In this document: in pieces, positions 25,380-35,500 of the stretch
Layout of the letters: the number at the start of each line of letters is the position of its first letter
Numbering within the stretch: position 1 is the first letter of the stretch
Source: Agitococcus lubricus
GTDB lineage: Bacteria; Pseudomonadota; Gammaproteobacteria; Pseudomonadales; Moraxellaceae
Assembly (NCBI RefSeq): GCF_003051055.1
Contig: NZ_QAON01000019.1
Location: 1 to 51,425, forward strand
DNA: 51,425 nucleotides
Reading direction: 5' to 3'
Notes under the pieces: model-generated
What the model was told of the DNA's origin: nothing
What the model saw: the letters and a program-made list of their open reading frames with translations, nothing else
Databases searched by the model: none
Program-made: the position numbers and the translations under genes

Positions 25380-25937
25380 TTAATTTTGAATATCTAAAGT
25401 GAGTGTGGGTGATATTTGAGTAATACTGCCTTGCGCGGTATTAGAAAGCGTAATATTAGCCGTTTGGTCTCCCGTTTGGTTAAATATGAGCGATGAGTTA
25501 CCAAACTGGTCTATATTAGCCGTATTATTTGCCCCTTGTTGGTCTAAGGTGAGACGATTATTATCATTTAATTGGTTGATATTGGCACTATTTATGTCAC
25601 CCGACTGACTAATCAAGGCAAAGTTATTATCGCCCTGCTGAGTGAGATTAATCAGGTTGCTCACACCATCTGCCTGATAAGTGCCTGATGCATTATGATT
25701 GCCTGTTTGTCTAATACTCGCATTCGCCTCAATCACGCCAAATTGTTCACTGCGTGCATAATTTGCTATGCCAATTTGATGAATAAGAATTTCATCTTCA
25801 TAAGTCACAGGCATTGCACCTGTATTGGCAGCTCTAAAACTATCGGCTTTTAAGTCTATGTCTTGCACATCTAACGGGTCGGCGGCAAAAACAGGCGATA
25901 TCAGAACCGCTAATACATAACCATATTTTTTGCTCAT
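25380..25937 (-). CDS. csgB: CsgB-like minor curlin / nucleator
   Basis: The 185-residue protein has a signal peptide ending near VFAAD and at least five curlin-type repeats of the N/S-x-A-x-I-x-Q-x-G pattern: ASIRQTGNHN, LINLTQQGDNN, ALISQSGDIN, ANINQLNDNN, ANIDQFGNSS. Such repeats stack as a beta-solenoid amyloid. By analogy with E. coli, CsgB is membrane-held and nucleates CsgA fibres. GGAG precedes the ATG, and csgG ends only 12 nt upstream, so both are made from one transcript. Whether it is the nucleator or a second major subunit cannot be decided from sequence; its regular repeats and smaller size favour CsgB. Confidence 0.82.
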   Translation of the reverse strand: MSKKYGYVLAVLISPVFAADPLDVQDIDLKADSFRAANTGAMPVTYEDEILIHQIGIANYARSEQFGVIEANASIRQTGNHNASGTYQADGVSNLINLTQQGDNNFALISQSGDINSANINQLNDNNRLTLDQQGANNTANIDQFGNSSLIFNQTGDQTANITLSNTAQGSITQISPTLTLDIQN

Positions 25938-25949
25938 ACCTTCACTCCA

Positions 25950-26975
25950 TTAATCAAAACTAAAGGCCTGACTCTTCGCCTCAGACGATATAGGAACACG
26001 TTTAATTTGCTCTGTCTTTAGCTTATTTTGTTCTTTAATTTTTGTGCTATCGAAGGCATTATCAACCTCATTTAACATGGTAGGCTTTATTTTTTTAGCT
26101 TTATCCTGCGTATCATTTAAGGCCAGATTATCCATACGCTGTTGACGATAGCGTTGAAAAATAGGTGCATTTTTGTCACTATCATTTGCCAATAACCAAC
26201 TTCGGTTATCAATACCTTCTACAATTAAATTGACAACTGCGGCCTCTATCGCTTCTTGCACAGCAATTTGTACAGGCTCATTTAAGGTTGTGCCGACTTC
26301 TGCCTCTAACAAACTTTTATAGGAAATAAATTTATAAACACCCGATGTTAATTGGGTTGAATAAACCGTTTTTGTGGTTGAAACGGTATGTAATATTTGA
26401 CCTGTATTGGCATCTACAGCACGTAGATTCACCGTGACTTGGTCAGCACGATATTGGCCTGCCGAACCAACACCTAAGTACTTAACACCTAGACCCCCTG
26501 TTTTAATATTAGAGTCATAACCAACAACTGCACCTTCTATTAATAATTTCGCGCCCATTAATGTGGGTAATTTAATGGGATTTTTAGTCTCCGAATCGTT
26601 TGGCTGTTCAATAGCACGAATAATTTTGCGCTCGGTTAATACATTTTGTAGATTTTCACGTTCTACTGGCATAAACCATTTGGAGTCTCTGAGCGCTTTC
26701 ACCAAAATAGATGTGCCACCCTGCGTGACAGCCGTCGAAAAGTTACTGTCTGGATTGGCTTTATATTGTCCAGACTGGTCTTTGAAACCATAAACTGCGG
26801 TGACGATTTTACCGCGTGGCAGTGGAAGGTTATTTAATTCACGCGTCATATTGGTATTGGGTGTTAATTCTGCAGTACCGAAACTTTCTAACGGCTTGGT
26901 ATTCATGACACTACATGCCGTTAAATGAACCATGATGAGGGATAATAACAAAGGCTTTATGTTATTTATCAACAT
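25950..26975 (-). CDS. csgG: CsgG curli secretion lipoprotein with C-terminal extension
   Basis: CsgG forms the nonameric outer-membrane pore through which curlin subunits leave the cell. The signal peptide ends in the lipobox LTAC (Cys21). The conserved core follows: PRGKIVTAVYGFKDQSGQYK, QGGTSILVKAL, FMPVERENLQNVLTERKIIR, LLIEGAVVGYDSN, RADQVTVNLRAV. At 341 residues it exceeds E. coli CsgG (277). The extra ~60 residues at the C-terminus are charged, Lys/Asp/Gln-rich and absent from the core. It lies after the csgA terminator and probably has its own promoter in 26,976-27,277. Confidence 0.92.
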   Translation of the reverse strand: MLINNIKPLLLSLIMVHLTACSVMNTKPLESFGTAELTPNTNMTRELNNLPLPRGKIVTAVYGFKDQSGQYKANPDSNFSTAVTQGGTSILVKALRDSKWFMPVERENLQNVLTERKIIRAIEQPNDSETKNPIKLPTLMGAKLLIEGAVVGYDSNIKTGGLGVKYLGVGSAGQYRADQVTVNLRAVDANTGQILHTVSTTKTVYSTQLTSGVYKFISYKSLLEAEVGTTLNEPVQIAVQEAIEAAVVNLIVEGIDNRSWLLANDSDKNAPIFQRYRQQRMDNLALNDTQDKAKKIKPTMLNEVDNAFDSTKIKEQNKLKTEQIKRVPISSEAKSQAFSFD

Positions 26976-27060
26976 TGTGCGCTACCGTCTCTAAAATTAA
27001 AATTCATACTGCTTTTCAACATACATACGCTATGACACAGCATACCTACGATAACAATAT

Positions 27061-27096
27061 AAAAACTCCCTTTAGTGCTGGCAAACCTAAAGGGAG
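27061..27096 (-). terminator. Strong terminator between csgA and csgG
   Basis: CTCCCTTTAG (27,066-27,075) pairs perfectly with CTAAAGGGAG (27,087-27,096), and on the minus strand the stem is followed by five T's. It should limit transcription from csgA into csgG, so the subunit can be made in excess over the pore. Confidence 0.8.
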
Positions 27097-27235
27097 CCTT
27101 TATAACAACATCCTTGTCTGCATCATCTACACGTACGCAAACTGCTAATTACCTGCCAGTATTGCGTTCATCCTTTATCTCTCATCCTATACGGTAAATG
27201 ACTACCCTATCTTTAGCCTTTAAGTAGCTATGATA

Positions 27236-27267
27236 GGCAAGACAAATATATCCAAATATGTCTTGCC
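27236..27267 (-). terminator. Hairpin directly after csgA
   Basis: GGCAAGACA (27,236-27,244) pairs with TGTCTTGCC (27,259-27,267), 10 bp past the csgA stop. No T-run follows on the minus strand, so it may stabilise the csgA mRNA 3' end more than terminate it. The rest of 26,976-27,277 shows no gene. Confidence 0.5.
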
Positions 27268-27277
27268 CTAGACTACA

Positions 27278-28183
27278 TTACAAAGCGGGATGTTGATAAA
27301 TACGGGCGGTATTACCATCACCTGCTTGATAAATGGTGGCAATATCTTGAACGGCTGTTTGTGTGATAGTTGCACTGTTGCTTGCACCACCATACTGAGC
27401 AATATACGCATCGTTATTGGTATCGTCTTGAATGATAGCCGCAAACTGTGTATCACCCGCTTGTAAAATTTGCGCCATGTTACCTGTACCCATTTGTACA
27501 ATTAACGCAATTTCGCTATCGCTTGCATCACCTTGAGCGGCGATACCTAACACATTACCTGCACGGTCTGTGACTTCTGCACCTTGAGAAATGGCGGCAA
27601 TATTGCCAGAGTTAGCATCGGTTGTACCAGATACCACACCTGGTTCAATTTCATTAATACCATCGGTCAATGTACCTGCATCGATACCCACCGTGTTACC
27701 ACTGACAGGGTCAGTCACAGAGGCAATGCCTGCATTGTCGATATCGGCAACTTCATCACCCGTTACTTGATAAATAGTAGCGATGGCATTGGCAGCACCG
27801 TCTTGTTTTACTAAAGCAAAGTTAGTCACAGCGCCTGTTAATGGCTCATAAGGTGTAGATAATAAATCTGCAAAAGCCGCTAAGGTAGGGTCAATTGTTG
27901 TGCCTAATGGTGTTGTAATCGTGGGTGCTGTTGGGTCAACAGTGCCTGCTGCACCCGCTGTATCGGTTAAACCTTGATACACAGTAGCTGTACTTGTGTC
28001 GGTGATATTTTGAACAATCATACCAAAATGTGCGCTGGCGACATCGGTATAAATTTGCTCAACGGTGGCAATACTGGCTGTGCCCGTATCATCACCTTGG
28101 CTAATATAGGCTTCGTTATCGGCTAACACCACACCGCTGCTCATTGTTAATACAGCAATCGCTAACAGGTTCTTTTTAAACAT
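27278..28183 (-). CDS. csgA: CsgA-like major curlin, unusually long
   Basis: The 301-residue protein has a signal peptide ending near GVVLADN. Curlin-like strands are visible at both ends: AYISQGDDTG, ATIYQVTGDE, IAAISQGAEV, IALIVQMGTGN, AQILQAGDTQ, AAIIQDDTNN, AYIAQYGGASN, ATIYQAGDGN, ARIYQ. A long Thr/Pro/Asp-rich non-repeat stretch (about 75-120) and a second one (about 155-200) interrupt them, doubling the usual length of ~150. It is very acidic, with few Lys/Arg. It follows csgF by 44 nt, has GAGGAAG before its ATG, and is followed by two hairpins. A curli fibre subunit is the best call, but the irregular repeats make fibre structure uncertain. Confidence 0.8.
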   Translation of the reverse strand: MFKKNLLAIAVLTMSSGVVLADNEAYISQGDDTGTASIATVEQIYTDVASAHFGMIVQNITDTSTATVYQGLTDTAGAAGTVDPTAPTITTPLGTTIDPTLAAFADLLSTPYEPLTGAVTNFALVKQDGAANAIATIYQVTGDEVADIDNAGIASVTDPVSGNTVGIDAGTLTDGINEIEPGVVSGTTDANSGNIAAISQGAEVTDRAGNVLGIAAQGDASDSEIALIVQMGTGNMAQILQAGDTQFAAIIQDDTNNDAYIAQYGGASNSATITQTAVQDIATIYQAGDGNTARIYQHPAL

Positions 28184-28227
28184 TTTCGCTTCCTCTGGGA
28201 ATTGAATTTAAACTTAAGTTAAAGTAT

Positions 28228-28653
28228 TTAGAGGCTACTCTCTGCCTCTTGATCATACTCAAACGTCTGAACCTGTCCGGTGAGTTTAGACGTTGTCGTA
28301 ATTCTTAGTAAACCTTGACCAATATCGGTTATTTCCACTTTAAAATCCGTCGTTTCTACGATACCAGGTTGCACTTTACCCGTACCATTGACAACACTAG
28401 AAATCACATTCGTGGTCAGCCGATTAATTAAGGCGGTTTGTAAGCGTTTATTAAATGTCTCTAAGGCAGAGTCTACTTTTTTAGGTTCTACAGGCGCTTT
28501 ATGTTGGTCTTGTACTTGCGCCTCACCCAATAAAATAGAACCATAAGCAGGATTACCCCCAAAAGAGGGATTGATAGGTGTATAAATCAAGGGGCCTGCA
28601 TAATTTGTATTGGCAACTAACATGAACCCTATGATGCAATACCGCTTATTCAT
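28228..28653 (-). CDS. csgF: CsgF curli assembly factor
   Basis: CsgF sits at the outer mouth of the CsgG pore and couples secretion to CsgB-dependent nucleation. After the signal peptide (MNKRYCIIGFMLVANTNYAG) comes the diagnostic YTPINPSFGGNPAYGSILLG, which matches the pore-plugging N-terminal peptide of E. coli CsgF. The C-terminal half includes LINRLTTNVISSVVNG and a DFKVEITD beta segment. 141 residues is the usual length. It follows csgE by 15 nt. Confidence 0.92.
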   Translation of the reverse strand: MNKRYCIIGFMLVANTNYAGPLIYTPINPSFGGNPAYGSILLGEAQVQDQHKAPVEPKKVDSALETFNKRLQTALINRLTTNVISSVVNGTGKVQPGIVETTDFKVEITDIGQGLLRITTTSKLTGQVQTFEYDQEAESSL

Positions 28654-28668
28654 TCATCTCTACCTAAA

Positions 28669-29064
28669 TCAGTTCAGTTTAATTTCGTCTTGAGCCATGT
28701 CAGGATTTGTAGAAAGCACCTGCTCCACCTGCTCATTCATAACCCGCTCAAATACAACGCTAGCGGCTGCTTGACCTGCTCTTTGTGCCTTCTGCGCATT
28801 AAAATGCAGCACTTGTTGGTAGATGATTTGTTCGCCGTATTTGACACTAATCTGACTACCACTGCGTGCCGATGGACGTTCAACAATCACTAAGTTGTAT
28901 TGACCTTGACTATCGAGTACTTGCCAATTATCCACAAATGCGACGTAAAAAGCCTGCCCTGCAAATGTTCGTGTTTGATTCAACAATAAGCCATTCAGTT
29001 CAACGTCTGCGTGTAAATGGGTACTGACTATGCAACTAAACAGCAAACACATGAATTTTTTCAT
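28669..29064 (-). CDS. csgE: CsgE curli secretion adaptor
   Basis: CsgE caps the periplasmic side of CsgG and gives substrate selectivity. The 131-residue protein has a signal peptide ending near THLHADVE. The family pattern follows: ELNGLLLNQTRTFAGQAFY, NLVIVERPSARSGSQISV and YQQVLHFNAQKAQRAG. It is the first gene of the csgE-csgF-csgA set. No csgD or csgC was found nearby, so regulation is elsewhere or different. Confidence 0.9.
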   Translation of the reverse strand: MKKFMCLLFSCIVSTHLHADVELNGLLLNQTRTFAGQAFYVAFVDNWQVLDSQGQYNLVIVERPSARSGSQISVKYGEQIIYQQVLHFNAQKAQRAGQAAASVVFERVMNEQVEQVLSTNPDMAQDEIKLN

Positions 29065-29278
29065 TCTGTTTATTAACCAACAGCATTATGGTCTACGGGA
29101 AAGATTATCCAGCGCTTTCATTGCATATTGATTGCAATTTGATGAAGTTTTCAGACGGTGTTATTGGGGGGATTTTTGAGTATTGATAATGACATCTGAT
29201 TGAGTTTATAGATAACCTGAGCTCGGAATAAAAAATGTTAATTTATTGATTTTTATATAGAAATTATTTCAGACCCCT

Positions 29279-29490
29279 ATGACAGCCGCCCTCCGCGGGA
29301 CTGACTTTGGTTTCGGCCAACGTCAGCAAAACCCTTTCGTGGTGCGAAACTCGTTGCTTAACAGCAATCCAGCCTTCGCCCTGCATGGCTCAGGCGTTCA
29401 GCGGGCAAGCAACGGTGTGGCTTGAAAGCCCCGCTTCACCCTTGGCTCAAACAGTTGCACCACAACGTCCCAACAGTGCGTTATAAACAG
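29279..29490 (+). repeat. Probable dispersed repeat with a 48-codon open frame
   Basis: The block starts at an ATG (29,279) opening 48 codons (MTAALRGTDFGFGQRQQNPF..., stop at 29,425). A second frame stays open across most of it to a TAA near 29,483. No ribosome binding site precedes the ATG. The abrupt composition change and lack of a neighbouring partner suggest a genome-wide repeat or remnant and not a gene. Copy number cannot be judged from one window. Confidence 0.4.
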
Positions 29491-29564
29491 TCATATTTCA
29501 ACTAAAAAGCCGTAGGCTTATACCGAACAAGTGCCTAAGTCTTAAGTTGGAGAGTCATCAATAC

Positions 29565-29591
29565 AAAAGGCAGAAACTCTCTGCCTTTTTT
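29565..29591 (-). terminator. Terminator of the giant-adhesin operon
   Basis: AAAAGGCAGA (29,565-29,574) pairs perfectly with TCTGCCTTTT (29,580-29,589) around a 5-nt loop, with T's on both strands. It lies about 9 bp past the giant gene's stop. Confidence 0.75.
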
Positions 29592-29599
29592 GCGTTAGC

Positions 29600-32500
29600 T
29601 TACTCGTCATCGCCACCAATAAATTCAAATAGGAAGTTTGATGGGATAAAGTCTTTACGTTGTTGTTGACGGGCTGCGGCCATCGCATCGGCAGATTGTT
29701 GAGCGGCAGCTGCAACAGAGCTTGCCGAAGACAAGGCGGCAGTATCGGTTGTACCCGTTGGTACGCCCACCGACTTTCCTTGTACCTGAATATTGTCCGC
29801 ATTTGCTACCTTAAAGGCTGCGACATTCAGACTTCCAGATACTCGAATCCCTGCATCACCTGCGTCCACTGTGCCAACAGGCGCAATCAAATTTGCAGTG
29901 CCTTCAGGTTCACCCGCTTTAGGCGGTAATACGGCAATACCCGCACCACTGACTTGTGATTTTGCATCTAATAAGCAAAACTGGTCGATATTACATTCGT
30001 ATTTTAAGGGGGGGACTTCGGAGCTGGTTTTTGCCCCTTTACCCGCATTTACATCGCCGTTAGAACTCCAAATCAGCAAATCGCCCCCTTGTACTGAAAA
30101 AATACGACTTTGTGCCAATAACACGCTGCCATCCGTAAAAAGACCAATTTTACCCTTTTCGAGGGTTAAAATACCTTGGCTACTGGGGCCAATACCTGCG
30201 GTACTTTGTGAGGCCGCGACTTGGGGGGGTGCCGAGGTGCTACCAACTAATATTTGTCCGCCTGCGCCTAAAATGGCAATATCACCGCCTTTTTGTGTTT
30301 GTACGGTTGAGCCACGCATATCAAACACGCCTGTTTTGACCGTTTGCTGTGCGCCATTTTTGCCTGTCAGGCTGTTTGCCGTAAATCCTAGACTGGCAGG
30401 GAATAAGGTATCAATGGCTTTATAACCACGACCATATTGACCACTAAAACGACTACTTTCGCGGTTATAATCTAAACCCACTTGATTCAGAATATCTAAA
30501 AACACCGCACTGACTAAACGCTGACGTTGACCTATGGGTAATTGACTAAATAACTGCCACGCCTGTTGTGCTTGTTGTTTTTGTTGCTCGGTACTCAGTA
30601 ACGACCATGACTGTGCCGCCGTTAATAAGTCAGACTGGCCTGTTTGTTGTGTCCGTACTAATTGGTCTTGCTGATATTGACCAACAAAATTAACTAACTG
30701 TTGACGATAATCTGGCGTACCTAAACTGTCATTCACATCGTCAGGGTTGTGTAAAACGGCTGGATTCAGATAGGTATTTGCAAAGGCATCAATCTGTATT
30801 TTGGCTGTTGGTAACTGGACAGTCCCTAAAGGATTAATGGCAATGGTCTCATCATAACCTTGCATCTCTGGACTGAGGCCAAATGCTAAGTGAATGTCTG
30901 CACCTGTACGCGGTAAGTAGGCATTATTCTTGTTTGCGATAGTACGAATGGCGGGATATGACGGATTGCTCGGCAATAAATAACCTTGAGTCAAGGCATC
31001 ATTGGCAGAGGTTAATGGCCCTAAATTACGTCCCGCTTGAATGTTTAACGCCCCTAACCCCCCTAACTCAACAAATGGCACACTTTGGTTAGCCACTAAA
31101 CTTGGATTATAAAAATCACGCCCTGCTTGTACATTGGTCACATCCGAAGCATATAAATGCTGTCCCATAAATGACAAATTCACAATATCTAAACCTGCTC
31201 GAATATCGGCAAATTTGGGACTCGCAATAATCATTGCCCCATTATATTGACGCTCAGGATGACCATTCACCAAACTACCCGTCACACTATATAAACGCAT
31301 CGGTTGATTATCTGCACGATGCAAGCCTAAAGCAGTGTGTAAATCTACGGCAGCGTTTTGGCCACTCTTGATAAAGCTGGCTTTCACATTAGCGATGATT
31401 GGATTATCAATAGAGGGCAATACGGAGGCATCCGCATCAATTAACCCGACATAACTGTTATTTACATCATTGTTGATGAGATTAATATTGCCATCAGCCA
31501 AAATATTAAGTTGACCTGTTGCGGAGGGATATAACTCTAGATTTTTACGGATATTGACCGAACCAAATGCAGCCACTAAATCAACGTGAGCAGGCGCAAT
31601 AAAATGGTAAGCCTGTGATAATGGACTTTCAATATCTTCGTTGACGCCGTAACTACTGCCCGCAGTAGTCGCTAAATTGCCTAACACCACACTACTGGCA
31701 ATGGACTGTAAGTTAAATGCTGAATTTGCACTATACGATTGACTATCAAAGCCAGCGAATAACCAAGAAGGATTAAATACGCCGCCTGCTTCGGCATAAC
31801 TATTGACAACAATATTCAGTTTAGCATCTTGTAAACCAAACAAGGTGGCGATAGGATTAAAGTTATCATCAAATAAATCGGCACTCATCACGCCATCTAC
31901 TTTGATATTACCCGTCCCTTTGGCAACAAAATAAGTACCACTTAATAGATTACCGCCTGCATATAGGTCTAAATTACCGCCACCATAAGTTTGAGTTTGA
32001 TTATTGGTTTTTGTCCATGTTGTCGGTAAAGACACCGACAAATCACGGATATTACCTTGTGCGGCAATATCAACATCACCACCGACACTTAAGATGCCTT
32101 GATTAAACATCGCTAAGTTAATCGCCGATGAGGTATTGTTGCCACAGCCCACTTCGGTAAAGAAACAAGGGTTTTGTAACCACGGCCACCAAAATTGACT
32201 CATATCCATTTTTGCTTGACCAGTCACCGTGCCATTTGCATCATCGGTAATCATTTCTTGGCCAATAATATGACGGCCTGCGACTAAGGTAATATTACCC
32301 CCTTTACTACTATTGACGAGGCCATTATTTACTAACAGAGGCAAACCTTGTTTGCTCTGGACAATGGTTGACTGGCTATTTTGCTGCTCAACTTTACCTG
32401 CACTATAAATCACCGCAGGGGCTAAGGTATCAACAATCGCAATATCATTGCCTGCTTTTAAGTCAATATTGCCTACGCCTGTACGCAACATGGTTGGAAT

Positions 32501-35500
32501 AGCTAAAGAACGATTATCGGTGCTGCTTGGCTTAACTAATTCTTTTCCTTCTAAACGAATATCACCCGTTTTTGCCCATAAACTAAATGAACTGCTATCA
32601 CCCGTCATTAAATTTGCAGTTAGCAATCCTAAGCTCGTGGGTGATGTTTGGCTACCTAATAAGGCGTTATCTAAGTCAACACTGTTTGGATTAGTTGATG
32701 GCTCGGCATCTGGGTCAACCACGCCCGATTGTTCTAGCGTGACTTTATTGGCTAATTGGAAGCCATCACTCAAACTGGCTTTGAGTTGAATATCTTTTTC
32801 AGCGGTTAATTGTAATATCGGTGCTATGCCTTTATCGGTACGGTATACCCCTTGATTATTGTCTTGAGCGGCCAAATTCCAATGGCTTAATACGGTGATA
32901 TTACCGTCATTTATCGTTGTGCTAGGATTAACCAATTCAATCACTTTACGCAATTCAGTACCCGTCGTATTTCCCCATCCCGACACATCCACAGTCACTT
33001 GTTGGATAAATTGCGCTAAGGTTTGGCCATAAAACTGTTGATGGTTGCTATTGAGAGTGTTGGTTAATTTTTTACCATCTGCACCATACGCACCCGCAGG
33101 ATCAATAATGCCATCAAAATGTTGATTGCCTGTACTACTGTCTGTGGTGTGCCAACTGGCTATCGGTTGAATACTGACTAAGGCTTGGTTATTTATGCTT
33201 GCGCCTTGATTGAGCAGATTCAAGGATTGATTAGCTAATAACGGTAAACGTAAATTAATGTTGCCTTGTTGTTGCTTAGCAGATGCCACATTTAAGACGG
33301 CACTCTGAGCTAAAACAATTTTGCCACTGTCATTGGCATCCACTAGACGATAACCATAGTTAGCATCCACTTGGCCATTGCCTTGACCTGATGTCATTAA
33401 GTTAATTTCACCTGCTTGTTGGGCATTATTCGCTAATAACTGTCCATTGATTTGGACACTGCTACGCCCTTCTAAGCTAATTTTTGCCACTTGGCCATTA
33501 GCTGCGTTGAGTGTACCGTCAATAATGACATTACCGTTTTGACGGTCTTGTTGGCCTGTCCCACCTTGCGCTTGTAATTGAATTTGATGGGCATTTAAGG
33601 TTTTGTTAGCAGCTAAGACTAAATTGCCTTGTTTGCTGCTAATGTTCACACTGCGTTGAAAACCACTGTCATTTAACCAATCGACTAAATTATTTAAATC
33701 GACTGCTGATGTACTCGTTAAACTAAAACGACCACTTTGGCTACTTTGTTTTGCTTTAGCATTGGCAAGCGCTAACAACTCTATTTTGCCTTGTCCTTGA
33801 ATGCGTAATTGACCTGCTTGGCTATCCCCTAAACCTGCTAAATTGAGTTGTGCATTCTCGGCGACTTTAATATCGCCTTGAGCCTGTAAATTAATATCCC
33901 CTGCGGGGCTATAGCGCGTGACATCATAAAAATCTTTACGATGACTGCTGACATCTAATTTGGCCTTATCGCCTAATAACAACTCACCAGTCCCTGCATC
34001 CAAGCTAATTTTGCCCGAATTTGCTTGTAACTGACTATTTACAGTTAAGCCATTGGCTTTTAGTGTTAATTTACCGCCTGCCGCATCAATCGGTGTTGCT
34101 TGCGATGCTAAGCTATTCACGGTGAGCGTTTGTTGCGTACTAATCGTACTTTGACTGCCTGTTAAGGCGGTAAGTACAGGTGTATTAAATGTCACTTGGG
34201 CAGATTGAGCCTCTAACTGTGACACACCATTACTGGCCATACCTTGTGAGGCATTGACGGTAAAGTGGTCAAATCCTGCTAAATTAATTTTGCCACCTTG
34301 CAGTAAAAACTGCTTAGTATTAAACACGAGCTGACCTTTTTTATCCGAACTAGTGGCCAGTCCTGTTTCTAAATCATTACCCAAGGTTAAGCGTTCACTA
34401 TTAATTTGGCTTTGACCCCCGTCACTCACTAAGCTAGCAGCACTTAAAGTTAGCTCTTTAGGAATATTAATATTCACATTGCCATTAAACGCCATGCTGC
34501 TACGGCTACGAATCGTCACTTTATCAATCGCTGATAATTGTTGTAATAATTGACTGCTTAACACTAAGCCATTTTGATTACTGTTGTTTTCGCTAAAAAT
34601 TACCGTTGCGCCATTGGCATCAATACTTTGTGCAGCAAATTTTGTGCTGGCAGCGACATTGGTATTGCCTGTTGCATCTAGGCTAATACTATTAGCCACC
34701 AAACTGACATTATTGCCAATATTGAGATTGCCTGTGGTGGTATCCCCTTCGCCGTCAATGCCTGCAACATTAATACGGTTAATTAAAACCTCTTTGCCAC
34801 TGCTTAAACGTAATAACGCGCCATTACCATTTGCGGCATCAATATCATTACCGTTATCATCAAAATCAGCTAATAACCCGACTTGTAAGGGGGTCGCTCT
34901 TACGCGTTCGCTATTGCCTTGTGCTTGCAAAATACTATTTTGCTTAATGGTCACTGCACCTACGGTTGGCTCTGGTACTTCGTCTGTGGGTTGTGGGCTT
35001 TGTGCCATAACAATAATTTCATTGGCCGTTAGCGCTTTACCTGCGGTATCAACCACTACTTGTGTGGCTTTGGCTTTGAGCAAATCCACATTACTTTGGC
35101 GTGTACTTGTGCCACCTAACACTAAACGTCCTGCATTGAGCTTATTTAACTCGTCAACATCCACCCGAACAAAACCTTCGATATTGGCTGTTTGTTTATT
35201 GGCAATTAATAAATTAGGGGCGGCAATATTGATGTCCGCACCCAACCCACCAGTAACCGCTTGACCGTTGACCTTAGCGCCTAAACTTAAACTTTGTTGG
35301 GCATTTAACACTAATTGGCCTGCATCTTTGGGCAAATTGGCCAGTTTGGTTGCTTCATTATTGGCAAAATAGGTATTTAAGCTCGTGAATTGGTATTGCG
35401 AATACTGTTGCCATACTTCGGGCTTTTGTACAAAAAAGCTGGTCGTACGTGCCGATTTATTACCCGAAATACTGTCCTTAAAATAGCCTGCGACACGTAA

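Larger units (their letters stand above)
29065..29599. other. Intergenic region with a GC-richer repeat-like block
   Basis: This 535-bp gap separates the curli and giant-adhesin loci. The part next to csgE is AT-rich and probably carries its promoter. From about 29,279 to 29,490 the composition turns GC-rich and unlike its surroundings. A terminator for the giant gene closes the gap. Confidence 0.6.

Noticed and set aside
29793-30425. A 210-codon plus-strand frame inside the giant adhesin gene
   Set aside because: Antisense shadow of a low-complexity repeat protein; its Pro/Ala/Ser-rich product has no family pattern.
34584-35264. A 226-codon plus-strand frame inside the giant adhesin gene
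   Set aside because: Same reason: an antisense shadow caused by biased codon use in the beta-helix repeats.
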